From Gammaproteobacteria bacterium (GTDB lineage: Bacteria > Pseudomonadota > Gammaproteobacteria > Legionellales > Legionellaceae), in contig JANSXK010000010.1 in assembly GCA_024742995.1 (NCBI GenBank), positions 1 through 64,000 of the forward strand: a DNA stretch of 64,000 bases, in the 5' to 3' direction. The notes beneath the pieces were generated by a model. That model saw only the letters and a list, made by a program, of their open reading frames with translations, made no database searches and was not told the origin of the DNA. Positions within the stretch are counted from its first letter, which is position 1. Every line of letters starts with the position of its first letter. The position numbers were made by a program, and so were the translations under genes. Shown one piece after another: positions 28,045-36,569 of the stretch.

Positions 28045-28650
28045 ATGAGTGTTTTAGTTGGTAGAAAAGCCCCAGATTTTGCAGTGCCTGCTGTTGCAGC
28101 AAATGGTGAAATCATTGAAGAATTTAATTTGCATGCGCAGATCAAAAATAAATATGCATTGATTTTTTTCTATCCCTTGGATTTTACCTTCGTGTGTCCC
28201 TCTGAATTGATTGCCTTAGATCATCGTATCAAAGAATTTCAAGATCGTGGTGTGGATGTTATCTCGGTATCGATTGATTCGCATTTTACCCACAATGCTT
28301 ATCGTAATACGCCTGTAGATAAAGGTGGAATTGGTCCTGTGCGATACACTATGGTAGCAGATATTAATCATGGGATATGCCAAGCTTATGGTGTGGAGCA
28401 TCCTGTTGCTGGTGTGGCATTTCGTGGTGCGTTTGTGATTGATAAAGCAGGTGTTGTGCGGTCACAGATCGTGAATGATTTACCAATTGGCAGAAATGTG
28501 GATGAATTACTACGTATCATTGACGCAGTGCAATTCCACGAAGAGCATGGTGAAGTGTGTCCAGCTGGTTGGACAAAAGGCCAATCTGGTATGAAAGCGT
28601 CACCTGATGGTGTTGCTGAGTATTTGGCAGAACATGCTGAGAACTTGTAA
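28045..28650 (+). CDS. 2-Cys peroxiredoxin (AhpC/TSA family)
   Basis: 201 residues from the ATG at 28045, preceded by GGATGGAGA. The peroxidatic cysteine is in PLDFTFVCPSE (~45-55) and the resolving cysteine in HGEVCPAGW (~169-177), so it is a typical 2-Cys enzyme that reduces peroxides with thiols from thioredoxin or AhpD/AhpF. The length and the C-terminal YLAEHAENL tail match AhpC1-type proteins in Legionella and Coxiella. No reductase gene lies next to it. A terminator follows directly. Confidence 0.93.
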   Translation: MSVLVGRKAPDFAVPAVAANGEIIEEFNLHAQIKNKYALIFFYPLDFTFVCPSELIALDHRIKEFQDRGVDVISVSIDSHFTHNAYRNTPVDKGGIGPVRYTMVADINHGICQAYGVEHPVAGVAFRGAFVIDKAGVVRSQIVNDLPIGRNVDELLRIIDAVQFHEEHGEVCPAGWTKGQSGMKASPDGVAEYLAEHAENL

Positions 28651-28657
28651 TACAAAG

Positions 28658-28695
28658 ACCACCTTCTTCCGTACAGGCAGAAGGTGGTTTTGATG
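28658..28695 (+). terminator. Rho-independent terminator behind the peroxiredoxin gene
   Basis: ACCACCTTCT (28658-28667) pairs with AGAAGGTGGT (28679-28688) around an 11-base loop, followed by TTTTGATGTTTT. The T-run is interrupted, so termination may be incomplete and let transcription reach the NTPDase gene. Confidence 0.65.
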
Positions 28696-28722
28696 TTTTA
28701 TTGTCCCATCAAAAAGATCAAC

Positions 28723-29901
28723 ATGAAAAAGCATATCCTCTTATATTTCAGTATTATCTTTGCATTATTTTCTACCCCCAGTTTTACACAAAGCAAGCAA
28801 TACCGCATTTTCGTTGATGCGGGAAGCACAGGTTCGAGACTTCATATCTTTCAATATAATCATGCAATGGCCTTGCCAAAAATCCATGATGTTTTTTCTG
28901 AAAGCACGACACCAGGGTTATCTTCTTATGCCGCAGATCCCAAAGCAGCAGGAGCGTCATTGAAAAAATTATTGGATGACGCGGTTTTTTTTCTAGATAA
29001 ACATGCAGCCATCCCAGCACAAACACCGGTAGATATTATGGCAACGGCTGGTATGCGGCTTTTATCTGAAGAAAAACAACAGTCTATCTATGCTGCTGTT
29101 CGACAGTACATGCAAACACATTATGATTTTCCAATTAACGGCATAGAAACCATAAGTGGTGAGCAAGAAGGTCTTTATGGTTGGTTGGATGTCAATTATT
29201 TATTGGGTAATTTTCAAGACAATAAGCCCACCATAGGTAGCCTTGATATGGGTGGTGCATCGACACAAATTGTGTTTGAGGTGGCGGATGGAAAAAATAG
29301 TACATCAATACCTATCACGTTGAACCAGCACCGATATGCCGTGTTTAGTAAGAGTTTTTTAAACTTAGGGCAAGATCAAGCACTCCATCGTATGGCTACT
29401 CACAGCACAGCAGATGCGTGTTTTCCTCAGAATTATGCTTATCAAGGCGCTAAGATTGGCCATTTTAATTTTTTAGCGTGCGCGTCAATTTATCAAAACA
29501 TCATTAAAAAACATCAATTGTCTGAACAAATCCCGTCTGTAGAGGGTCGCTCTTTTATTGCTTTCTCTGGCATTTATTACGCTTTCAATTTTTTAGCAGC
29601 GGATGCCTCACCGGATCAAGGGTTTTTAGAAAATCAAATTCAAATGATTTGTGCCAAAGACTGGGCGCAATTGAAAAAAGACTATCCTAAGGCTCCTGAC
29701 AAATATCTTAGTAATTACTGTGCGCATGCGATTTACCAAGATCAATTGATATATGGCACGTATAAGATTCAGGGTCATCAGCTCACAGTAGCGAACAAAA
29801 TTAAGAAAACAGGGTTAGACTGGACATTAGGCGCTGCTTTGTTTGAACTGGTTCAGCAGGATGCATCCGACTTTAAGATCAAGCGTCAGGTCCAAGCGTA
29901 A
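28723..29901 (+). CDS. Secreted ecto-NTPDase (GDA1/CD39 apyrase family)
   Basis: 392 residues from the ATG at 28723, which gives a clean signal peptide (hydrophobic core residues 4-20, cleavage after SFT). All five apyrase conserved regions are present: DAGSTGSRLHIF, ATAGMRLL, SGEQEGLYGWLDVNYLLG, LDMGGASTQIVF and AFSGIYYAFNFL. The enzyme hydrolyses nucleoside tri- and diphosphates with Ca/Mg. The family is eukaryotic; the bacterial examples include L. pneumophila Lpg1905, a secreted virulence factor. Four or more cysteines in the mature part suggest disulfides. Active in the periplasm or outside the cell. Convergent overlap of 23 bases with rnt. Confidence 0.92.
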   Translation: MKKHILLYFSIIFALFSTPSFTQSKQYRIFVDAGSTGSRLHIFQYNHAMALPKIHDVFSESTTPGLSSYAADPKAAGASLKKLLDDAVFFLDKHAAIPAQTPVDIMATAGMRLLSEEKQQSIYAAVRQYMQTHYDFPINGIETISGEQEGLYGWLDVNYLLGNFQDNKPTIGSLDMGGASTQIVFEVADGKNSTSIPITLNQHRYAVFSKSFLNLGQDQALHRMATHSTADACFPQNYAYQGAKIGHFNFLACASIYQNIIKKHQLSEQIPSVEGRSFIAFSGIYYAFNFLAADASPDQGFLENQIQMICAKDWAQLKKDYPKAPDKYLSNYCAHAIYQDQLIYGTYKIQGHQLTVANKIKKTGLDWTLGAALFELVQQDASDFKIKRQVQA

Positions 29902-30505
29902 GTTTGTCTTGCCATGTATTCAACATCACACAAAACAATTCAGCTGTTTTTTTCGCATCGTAAATGGCGGAGTGCGCTTCTTCTGCATCAAACGACACGC
30001 CTGCGGCTTGCGCTGCTTTCGCTAGGACGGTTTGTCCGTAAATCAAACCACCAAGGGTTGCAGTATCGAAACAGGTAAAGGCATGAAAAGGTGATTTGAG
30101 ATTGCTGCGTTGGATGGCGGCTTTTAGGAACAGTAAATCAAACCACGCATTGTGACCGACCAAAACAGCACGTTGGCAGTGTTGGGCTTTGATTGCTTTT
30201 TGAATGGGTAGAAATAACTGCGTCAATGCTTTTTTTTCATCTACAGCAAAACGTAGGGGTTGAAAAGGGTCAATTTGATTGAAGGCCAAAGATTTGGCAT
30301 CTAGATCAGCGCCTTCAAAAGGGAGGACGTGCTCAAAAAAATATTTGCCTGGACTGAAATAGCCGGCACTATTCATTTCAATGAGCACGGCGCATATTTC
30401 TAGGACTGCGGAACGTTCTGGTTCAATGCCCGCAGTTTCAATATCGACGATCACAGGTAAAAACCCGCGAAATCGATCTTTCATGGTCAGTTTAGTTTTC
30501 TTCAT
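29879..30505 (-). CDS. rnt: Ribonuclease T
   Basis: 208 residues from the ATG at 30505, with GGAG five bases upstream. A DEDD 3'-5' exoribonuclease that trims tRNA and other stable RNA 3' ends. Motifs: Exo I VDIETAG (~20), Exo II VGHNAWFDLLFL, Exo III HSAIYDAKKTAEL. DRFRGFLPV at the start and LAFNQIDPF match the family well. Overlaps the end of pyrC by 14 bases, so translationally coupled. Confidence 0.94.
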   Translation of the reverse strand: MKKTKLTMKDRFRGFLPVIVDIETAGIEPERSAVLEICAVLIEMNSAGYFSPGKYFFEHVLPFEGADLDAKSLAFNQIDPFQPLRFAVDEKKALTQLFLPIQKAIKAQHCQRAVLVGHNAWFDLLFLKAAIQRSNLKSPFHAFTCFDTATLGGLIYGQTVLAKAAQAAGVSFDAEEAHSAIYDAKKTAELFCVMLNTWQDKLTLGPDA

Positions 30506-31526
30506 AAACACTCCAATTGAGCACGAAACCCGCAGCCAATGGAATCACCTCCTTGTCCCCCAAAGGCCAATGAGACGCAATGGTTTGGGATTGCCGGTGC
30601 AGTATAATGGTATCGGTACTGCGTGGTAATTGATAAAACTCAGCACCGAATCGTGATAGGAAGTCGTTAAGTTTGGGTAATGCGTCAAGTTCTTCAAACA
30701 CTTGGGTGTAGAAAGAAAGCGCGTAAGGAGCAGAAAATACACCGGCACAACCACAAGCACTTTCTTTCTGTTCTTTTGCATGTGGCGCACTGTCTGTGCC
30801 TGCAAAAAACTTGGGGTTGCCCGAGCGCACTGCTTGGCGTATGGCTTGTTGATCACGGTGATGCTTCAAAATTGGCAAGCAATAGTAATGTGGTCTGATA
30901 CCACCTGCCAAAAGATGATTGCGGTGAAACATGAGATGTTGGGGTGTTACAGTTGCGACAATGTGTTCAGGTGCTTCTGTCACAAATTCGACCGCTGCTC
31001 GCGTCGAAATATGTTCTAATACAATACGTAATTTGGGAAAGTTGGCGATTAAGGGTGCTAATTGGGTTTCGATAAACCGTGCTTCTCTTTCAAAAATATC
31101 TCCGGAAGTAACCTCGCCATGGACTTGCAATGCCAAGTCATAGGATTGCATGAGTTCGAATAGAGGATAAAGTTTTGTAATATCTTCTGCACCTTCGTTT
31201 GAATTGGTGGTGGCACCAGCCGGATATAATTTCGCGCCTAAAATATCTGGGCATTGGGATGCCAAAGCCAAGTCATCTGTGGTCACTGTAGTGTTAAGAT
31301 ATATTGTCATATAAGGATGAAACGTCGCATTTGTATCAAGCTGATCTAAAATTTTTTGTTGATAGTCTAGGACTGCAGCTACTGAGGTCAGTGCCGGTTG
31401 TAAGTTTGGCATGACCAAAGCGCGTGCAAAATGCTTGGCCGTCGCGGAAACAGTATGCATCAGAACATCCTGATCACGTAAGTGTACGTGCCAGTCATCA
31501 GGACGAGTTAAAGATAAGGTTTGCAT
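30492..31526 (-). CDS. pyrC: Dihydroorotase
   Basis: 344 residues from the ATG at 31526 (the frame is open further up, but MQTLSLTRPDDWHVHLRD is the conserved start). Third step of pyrimidine synthesis: cyclises carbamoyl aspartate. Zinc site HVHLRD (~14-19), the carboxylated lysine in GAKLYPAGATTNS, then QVHGE, VLEHISTRAAV and TDSAPHAKEQKE (Asp ligand). Type II dihydroorotase, as in E. coli (348 residues). First gene of a pyrC-rnt pair. Confidence 0.95.
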   Translation of the reverse strand: MQTLSLTRPDDWHVHLRDQDVLMHTVSATAKHFARALVMPNLQPALTSVAAVLDYQQKILDQLDTNATFHPYMTIYLNTTVTTDDLALASQCPDILGAKLYPAGATTNSNEGAEDITKLYPLFELMQSYDLALQVHGEVTSGDIFEREARFIETQLAPLIANFPKLRIVLEHISTRAAVEFVTEAPEHIVATVTPQHLMFHRNHLLAGGIRPHYYCLPILKHHRDQQAIRQAVRSGNPKFFAGTDSAPHAKEQKESACGCAGVFSAPYALSFYTQVFEELDALPKLNDFLSRFGAEFYQLPRSTDTIILHRQSQTIASHWPLGDKEVIPLAAGFVLNWSVYEEN

Positions 31527-31630
31527 CTTGTAAATCCAAAAAAAAACAGCATACAGATGATAGCATGGTAGAGATATAATTACGAAAACATCATTTTCAG
31601 GTGGTTTTAAGGAAAAAATGATCAAAGTAC

Positions 31631-31659
31631 TTGACAGATCGTATACAAGCAACAATACT
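31631..31659 (+). promoter_or_regulatory. Upstream promoter of the outer membrane protein gene
   Basis: TTGACA (31631-31636), a 17-base spacer, AATACT (31654-31659). The leader from here would be about 215 bases. Confidence 0.5.
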
Positions 31660-31754
31660 GTGATTGTTTGATTAACAGGGTATGATGTTTTTCTGGGACG
31701 GAATGACGTGACTATGTTTCCTAATGCAAATTTTTAAATTTGTATGGGATGCTG

Positions 31755-31783
31755 TTGACAATTGTACTTTGAGGCCTGATAAT
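31755..31783 (+). promoter_or_regulatory. Downstream promoter of the outer membrane protein gene
   Basis: TTGACA (31755-31760), a 17-base spacer, GATAAT (31778-31783), giving a leader of about 90 bases. Two strong promoters in a row fit a highly expressed surface protein. Confidence 0.6.
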
Positions 31784-31879
31784 CGATTTAAGTACGTTTT
31801 CGGATTAGAGCGATGATGGCGTACTAAACAATGGTTTACTGAGAAACGGAAATTAATAATAAATAAAGTGGAGAAACTT

Positions 31880-32902
31880 ATGTTAAATCTTAAAAAAACA
31901 GCGGTAGCTGTTCTTGCTCTCGGCTCTAGTGCCGTATTTGCGGGAACAATGGGTCCTGTTTGCAGTGCAGTAAATGTAACAGTACCTTGTGAAAGTACTG
32001 CTTGGATGTTAGGCGCCAAAGCATTGTACTTGAGTACAAATATGGGTGATAAATCTGCAACTGTCTCAACAAACACTGGTTCAGTTAGTAACGATCTTGG
32101 TGCTAAATACGGTTGGGGCTTCATGATTGAAGGTGCTTATTTCTTCAATACCGGGAATGACCTTAACCTTAACTGGTATCACATCAACAATGGTAATAGC
32201 AGAAACCTAGGGGCTGCTTCTTATGCTGGCCGACCTGCTTCTCTTGGTGAGTTCCACCCTATTACTAATTTGACTTTCAACACAGGTGGCTATTTATCTG
32301 CGAATCCAAAATGGGATGCTGTGAATCTTGAATTGGGCCAACACGTTGATTTTGGTGACATGAAAAGTGTTCGTTTCCATGGTGGTTTCCAGTGGGCTCG
32401 TGTAGCTGGTGCTCGTTCATTCGATAATTCAGGAACGGTTACTACCACTGACGTTTCGACTGGTGGTACTACTACACAGGGCTTCAGTTTTAACAGATCC
32501 TCTAACTCTACATACAATGGTTTTGGCCCGCGTTTAGGTTCGGACTGGAACTATGATTGGGGTAATGGATTAAGCATGTACGCAAATGGTGCAATGGCAC
32601 TGTTGGCAGGTACAGCTAAATCTACTTCTACTGGGTTGAATGTTCCTACTGGCGCTTATGTTTCAGCTACAGGTAGCAGTGTACAAGTGGTACCAGTGTT
32701 GGATGCTAAATTAGGCTTGAATTATGGTTATGCCACAGCTCAAGGTGATTTGACACTTGATATCGGCTGGATGTGGGTGAACTACTTTGGTTCGATTGCT
32801 TCATCACAGAATGCTAGTGCTGCAGGTAATGTCGGTACTGATGTAAACTTCGGTTTACAAGGTCCTTACATCGGTTTGAAATGGATGGGCAACGTTGCCT
32901 AA
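31880..32902 (+). CDS. Lpg1974-type pore-forming outer membrane protein
   Basis: 340 residues from the ATG at 31880 with GGAG nine bases upstream. Signal peptide MLNLKKTAVAVLALGSSAVF, cleaved after FAG/A. The mature protein begins TMGPVCSAVNVTVPCE with two cysteines and continues as an amphipathic beta-barrel with alternating Tyr/Trp/Gly strands (WMLGAKALYLSTNMG, YGWGFMIEGAYFF, LNLNWYHIN) to the C-terminal GPYIGLKWMGNVA. This is the legionaemia/MOMP-like family abundant in Legionella and Coxiella outer membranes. It contains Ser/Thr/Asn-rich loops that would face outward. Strong promoter and terminator suggest a single, highly expressed gene. Confidence 0.85.
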   Translation: MLNLKKTAVAVLALGSSAVFAGTMGPVCSAVNVTVPCESTAWMLGAKALYLSTNMGDKSATVSTNTGSVSNDLGAKYGWGFMIEGAYFFNTGNDLNLNWYHINNGNSRNLGAASYAGRPASLGEFHPITNLTFNTGGYLSANPKWDAVNLELGQHVDFGDMKSVRFHGGFQWARVAGARSFDNSGTVTTTDVSTGGTTTQGFSFNRSSNSTYNGFGPRLGSDWNYDWGNGLSMYANGAMALLAGTAKSTSTGLNVPTGAYVSATGSSVQVVPVLDAKLGLNYGYATAQGDLTLDIGWMWVNYFGSIASSQNASAAGNVGTDVNFGLQGPYIGLKWMGNVA

Positions 32903-32949
32903 TCAAATCTTCCGATTTGAAAAACCCGCCTGTTGGCGGGTTTTTTTTT
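32903..32949 (+). terminator. Strong terminator with a second hairpin in front
   Basis: Directly behind the stop codon TCAAATC-TTCC-GATTTGA (32903-32920) forms a 7-bp stem with a tetraloop. It is followed at once by AAAACCCGCC-TGTT-GGCGGG (32921-32940) and nine T. The second hairpin is a textbook rho-independent terminator; the first may protect the mRNA 3' end. Confidence 0.92.
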
Positions 32950-33242
32950 GCCGTATATTAATAAACCATCATCGCTATCAATTTAAAAATGTGACTCAGG
33001 CATAAAGTACTGGTCATTGTTTAAATTGCATCGTATAATCCTGCCTGTTTTGGTTTAATTGATTTATTCTTTTGCACAGACCCTATGCTTCACACAGCAT
33101 AGTTTTGCCTTTTCCTGTTAAGAAGATCCCTTCCGTGAATCACCAAACTAAACACTTTATCTTTTTATACACTTTGTGCTGAGTTTTTGGACATGGCGCG
33201 TGGTGGGGGTGACTTTTATTTTTTCATATAGGGAGCGGCAAC
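32950..33242. other. 293-bp gap before the LbtU-like gene
   Basis: No gene recognised. A candidate promoter lies at 33011-33039. A palindromic stretch CTATGCTTCACACAGCATAG at 33084-33103 (CTATGCT and AGCATAG) could form a small hairpin in the leader. The ATG at 33243 has GGGAG eight bases upstream. Confidence 0.45.
33011..33039 (+). promoter_or_regulatory. Candidate promoter of the LbtU-like gene
   Basis: TGGTCA (33011-33016), a 17-base spacer and a perfect TATAAT (33034-33039), about 200 bases before the ATG. Confidence 0.45.
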
Positions 33243-34889
33243 ATGAAATGTATCATGACAATACTACTATTATCCGTTGTAAGTTTTACTCTTTCTGCAC
33301 AAGAGAACGATCCTATTTTGCAGCAACAAATGCTACTGTTGCGTCAGCAAACGAATGCGCTACAAGCGCAAGTGGATCAATTGCAACACAATGTTTCACA
33401 TAAAAAAAAGCAAGAGAAAAAAGAAAATACAGTCTCGTATCCTGTGACAAAACCAAAGCCTCCGCGTAAGAAAACTGTGGCGAGCGCTGAGTCTGTAGTA
33501 CCGTCGATGCCAGAGATGCTCACCCCCAAACCACAAAAACCACCAGAAAAGTTTCATTCAGCATCAGTTTCAGTAAATACTTCTGTAGATGCTGATCCCG
33601 AGTCTGTGGATTTTTATCCCACAGCATTGGTTGCGGATAATCATGTGTTGACTTATATCGCAGGAACGCCGGTCATATCTTCGCCTTATTTGGGTAGTCG
33701 TCCTGCATTTGATGGCTCAGACTACATTGTCAATATCTCTAGTATTAACCGAGATATTCGTTTAATGCAGCAACGACGGAGCTTAGAACGAGCTTATGCT
33801 AAAATGGGTTATCCATTACCTGAGCGACCTATTTTGGCGCTCAGTGGCGCGGTGGTGCCTATTGGTTCTATCGGTCAACCGTATTTTGGTAGAACACGTG
33901 CAGATTGGAATTTAGGATCGGACGAACTCGATCTTGCGGCTATCGTCAATAGTAGAGTAGAGGCGTATATGGCGCTTGCTTATAATGCCAAGCCACCACC
34001 AGGAGGCGGGCCTCGGGTAACCAATTCTTCTTTGAGACTGAATATGGGATTTGCTAATATTGGTAATCTGGATGAATCACCTTTTTATCTGACTGCTGGA
34101 CAGCTGTTTGCTCCTTTTGGTCGGTTTTCTACATCCATGATTTCTGCGACACTACCCATGATGATGGGACGTATTCAAACGCGGCCCTTTATTTTAGGGT
34201 ATAAATCGCAAACAGATAGCGGTCCCTATGCTGCACTTTATGGTTTTCGCAGCGAAACAACATTGGGTAGCACGGGTGCTGGTGGTATCAATTTGGGTTA
34301 TATTGTGGATGCTTTTCATGCAACCACGGAAGTGGGTGCTAGTTTGGTAACGGCTTTGAATGACTCAGGCGGCATGCAAACCACAGGTTCTCCTGTTGGT
34401 ACAACGTTCGGTGGTTTTGGGTCCTTCACCAACGGTAATGAAGATGTGCATAAAATTCCTGGTCTTGATGTGCATGTCACGATGAGTTTTGATCGTTATA
34501 ATATTACGACAGAGTGGCTAACCTCTGTCAAACCATTTAACACAAATGAGTTGAGTTTTGATGGTAAAGGCGCACAACCACAAGCGTTGCAATTAGAAGG
34601 AGGTGTCACCTTTATTAGCTTTACTCGGCCTTCTTCCTTGGCGTTAGCGTGGCAATGGTCTAGCCAAGCATTGGCTCTGAATATACCGAGACAACGTATT
34701 AATACGACTTATAACATTTCTATTTGGAAAGATACCGTAGAAAGCATAGAATATCGGCATGACATTGATTATGGTCCGAATCATTATGCAAATGGAGCAA
34801 CGCCTGAAAGTGGCACGCCGAATGAAAATACCTTGGGTTCAGGGGGCAGTGCTGATACTGTGTTGCTACAAATCGGTATTTATTTCTAA
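33243..34889 (+). CDS. LbtU-family outer membrane protein (siderophore-porin-like)
   Basis: 548 residues. Signal peptide (hydrophobic core ~5-18, cleavage near LSA), then a coiled coil (QQQMLLLRQQTNALQAQVDQ, ~27-50) and a Lys/Pro-rich linker to ~100. The rest is a beta-barrel rich in aromatic-ended strands, closing with LLQIGIYF. This layout (N-terminal periplasmic coiled coil plus barrel) and segments such as GQLFAPFGRFSTSMISATLP match the LbtU/DUF3573 family; LbtU of L. pneumophila takes up legiobactin. Coxiella has homologues without known siderophores, so the ligand here is uncertain. dcd follows with its ribosome binding site just behind the stop. Confidence 0.8.
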   Translation: MKCIMTILLLSVVSFTLSAQENDPILQQQMLLLRQQTNALQAQVDQLQHNVSHKKKQEKKENTVSYPVTKPKPPRKKTVASAESVVPSMPEMLTPKPQKPPEKFHSASVSVNTSVDADPESVDFYPTALVADNHVLTYIAGTPVISSPYLGSRPAFDGSDYIVNISSINRDIRLMQQRRSLERAYAKMGYPLPERPILALSGAVVPIGSIGQPYFGRTRADWNLGSDELDLAAIVNSRVEAYMALAYNAKPPPGGGPRVTNSSLRLNMGFANIGNLDESPFYLTAGQLFAPFGRFSTSMISATLPMMMGRIQTRPFILGYKSQTDSGPYAALYGFRSETTLGSTGAGGINLGYIVDAFHATTEVGASLVTALNDSGGMQTTGSPVGTTFGGFGSFTNGNEDVHKIPGLDVHVTMSFDRYNITTEWLTSVKPFNTNELSFDGKGAQPQALQLEGGVTFISFTRPSSLALAWQWSSQALALNIPRQRINTTYNISIWKDTVESIEYRHDIDYGPNHYANGATPESGTPNENTLGSGGSADTVLLQIGIYF

Positions 34890-34925
34890 CGAGTGACTCA
34901 AGCTGACAGTAAAACTGGAGGAAAT

Positions 34926-35492
34926 ATGGCAATAAAATCGGATAAATGGATTGAAAAAATGTCCATAGAACAAGAAATGATTGCACCCTTTCACGCCCAT
35001 CAAATGCGTGAAGCAGGGGAGCAACGGATCATTTCTTATGGGGTATCGAGCTATGGGTATGATGTACGTTGTGCTGATGAATTTAAAGTTTTTACCAATA
35101 TTAATTCAGCTATTGTGGATCCTAAATCGTTTGATGCCAACAGCTTCGTAGATGTGCAATCTGATGTTTGTATTATTCCGCCCAATTCATTTGCGTTAGC
35201 GAGAACAGTAGAATATTTTAAGATTCCTAGAAATGTGTTGACCATTTGTCTTGGCAAATCGACGTATGCGCGCTGTGGTATTATTGTAAATGTCACCCCG
35301 TTGGAGCCAGAGTGGGAAGGGCACGTGACCTTAGAATTTTCCAATACCACGCCGTTACCTGCAAAGATCTACGCCAATGAAGGTGTGGCGCAAATGATTT
35401 TCTTAGAAACTGATGATATCTGCGCTGTATCGTACCGTGATCGTAAAGGGAAGTATCAGGGCCAAAAAGGTGTGACACTGCCTACTACGTAA
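34926..35492 (+). CDS. dcd: dCTP deaminase
   Basis: 188 residues from the ATG at 34926 (GGAGG seven bases upstream). Deaminates dCTP to dUTP on the way to dTTP. Characteristic blocks: [20 protein letters not shown] (~31-50), [20 protein letters not shown] (~107-126, with the catalytic Arg and the Glu in [12 protein letters not shown]), and GQKGVTLPT at the end. Probably follows the LbtU-like gene in one transcript; convergent with ihfB with four bases between. Confidence 0.95.
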   Translation: MAIKSDKWIEKMSIEQEMIAPFHAHQMREAGEQRIISYGVSSYGYDVRCADEFKVFTNINSAIVDPKSFDANSFVDVQSDVCIIPPNSFALARTVEYFKIPRNVLTICLGKSTYARCGIIVNVTPLEPEWEGHVTLEFSNTTPLPAKIYANEGVAQMIFLETDDICAVSYRDRKGKYQGQKGVTLPTT

Positions 35493-35496
35493 GAGA

Positions 35497-35808
35497 TTAT
35501 TGTTCTTCTTGCAGGGGATGCGTGTCTTTTGATGCATTGACATCGTCTTTTAAATCTTTTCCTGGTTTAAAATGAGGCGTGAATTTTTCTGCTGTCAGCA
35601 TGGTTTCCCCTGTCTTGGGATTCCGTGCTTGACGAGCACGACGATGTTTCATTGTAAAACTTCCAAATCCACGAATTTCGATATGCTGATGTTCTGCTAA
35701 GCTGTTACTCATGACTTGGATCAAATGATTCACACTGTCATTTACGGTACGTACTGATATATGCGGCATTTTTTCCGACAAGCGGGCAACAAGATCAGAT
35801 TTCAGCAT
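35497..35808 (-). CDS. ihfB: Integration host factor subunit beta
   Basis: 103 residues. DNA-bending HU/IHF fold with the beta-subunit signature IEIRGFGSFTMKHRRARQAR followed by NPKTGE and FKPGKDLKDDVN (the Pro of NPKTG intercalates into DNA). The C-terminal tail is about ten residues longer than E. coli IhfB. In E. coli ihfB follows rpsA; here it stands behind a methyltransferase gene, eight bases away on the same strand. Confidence 0.93.
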   Translation of the reverse strand: MLKSDLVARLSEKMPHISVRTVNDSVNHLIQVMSNSLAEHQHIEIRGFGSFTMKHRRARQARNPKTGETMLTAEKFTPHFKPGKDLKDDVNASKDTHPLQEEQ

Positions 35809-35816
35809 AAGGTGCT

Positions 35817-36503
35817 CTAGAGGGCAATGTGTGAATCAGAAGAATAGCTTGCGGAAGACGTTGAGTCAATCTGTTGAATATAAGTATCTACGATTCCCCA
35901 AGTCATTTGTACCCGAGTTTTGTGTAAGGTTTTAAAGTGGTGAGACAGTAATTTTTTTGTGGTCGTGATGATGATAGGGGCATGTGCCAATTGTGCAAGT
36001 CGCTCATTTAATCGTGTCCAAGTCGCTCCAAATAGTCCCGTCGCCGAAATAAAGATGATAGTAGCGTCACTAAAATCTGCGGATAAAAAATCATCACAAA
36101 TAAAGTCTATTTTTTTCGCGCTGTCTTGATACGCTTCTATTGTACTTAATGCGTGAGCCTGTTGTTTGGCCGCTTGATCTAAAGGGGAAAACAATTCAAT
36201 CCCACAAGCTTTTTGAATATCAAACACCATCGCGCACGCCAGTACTGTTTTACCCGTACCACTACCAAGATCATAAAAAACTGTCGTGGCATTAGGTTTT
36301 GTTAAAGATAATAAAGCAATAAATGACATGCTTTCAATTTCACCATAAACATACTCAAAAGCATCCGATTCGGAACGAGCACGACGCGATAGCTCGAAGC
36401 CATTGATGTTGCAACTGAGGTGTTGCAACGTTTCCAGATGGCCATTTAAATTCAATCTTAATTTCCACCGCCAAATTTTATATTGCCGCCATAAGTTTTT
36501 CAT
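35817..36503 (-). CDS. DOT1-like SAM-dependent methyltransferase
   Basis: 228 residues. The SAM-binding core is FYDLGSGTGKTVLACAMVF (~76-94) with acidic GIE (101-103) at the end of strand 2, and ICDDFL (~135) as post-II motif. Before it sits AFEYVYGEIESMSF (~48-61), which resembles the D1 loop (YGE) of DOT1 histone lysine methyltransferases, and after it IIFISATGLFGATWTRLNER parallels the DOT1 segment that ends in a 'lack of SET' fold. No signal peptide. The target could be a bacterial protein (for example IHF or a ribosomal protein) or a host histone; both are guesses. Paired with ihfB eight bases downstream. Confidence 0.6.
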   Translation of the reverse strand: MKNLWRQYKIWRWKLRLNLNGHLETLQHLSCNINGFELSRRARSESDAFEYVYGEIESMSFIALLSLTKPNATTVFYDLGSGTGKTVLACAMVFDIQKACGIELFSPLDQAAKQQAHALSTIEAYQDSAKKIDFICDDFLSADFSDATIIFISATGLFGATWTRLNERLAQLAHAPIIITTTKKLLSHHFKTLHKTRVQMTWGIVDTYIQQIDSTSSASYSSDSHIAL

Positions 36504-36569
36504 GATTACTTTTTGTGTGATTTTGAACTAAGATCAATATATCATAGATGCGTACTAAGGACGTGACGT

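Larger units (their letters stand above)
31527..31879. other. Divergent control region between pyrC and the outer membrane protein gene
   Basis: 353 bases without a gene. It holds two good plus-strand promoters for the outer membrane protein (31631-31659 and 31755-31783). The minus-strand promoter for pyrC is not obvious. The stretch just before the ATG is AT-rich and ends in GTGGAGAAACTT, giving a ribosome binding site. Confidence 0.6.

Noticed and set aside
31672..32124. Minus-strand 150-codon frame over the outer membrane protein start
   Set aside because: It is antisense to the signal peptide and N-terminus of a clear gene and has no features of its own.
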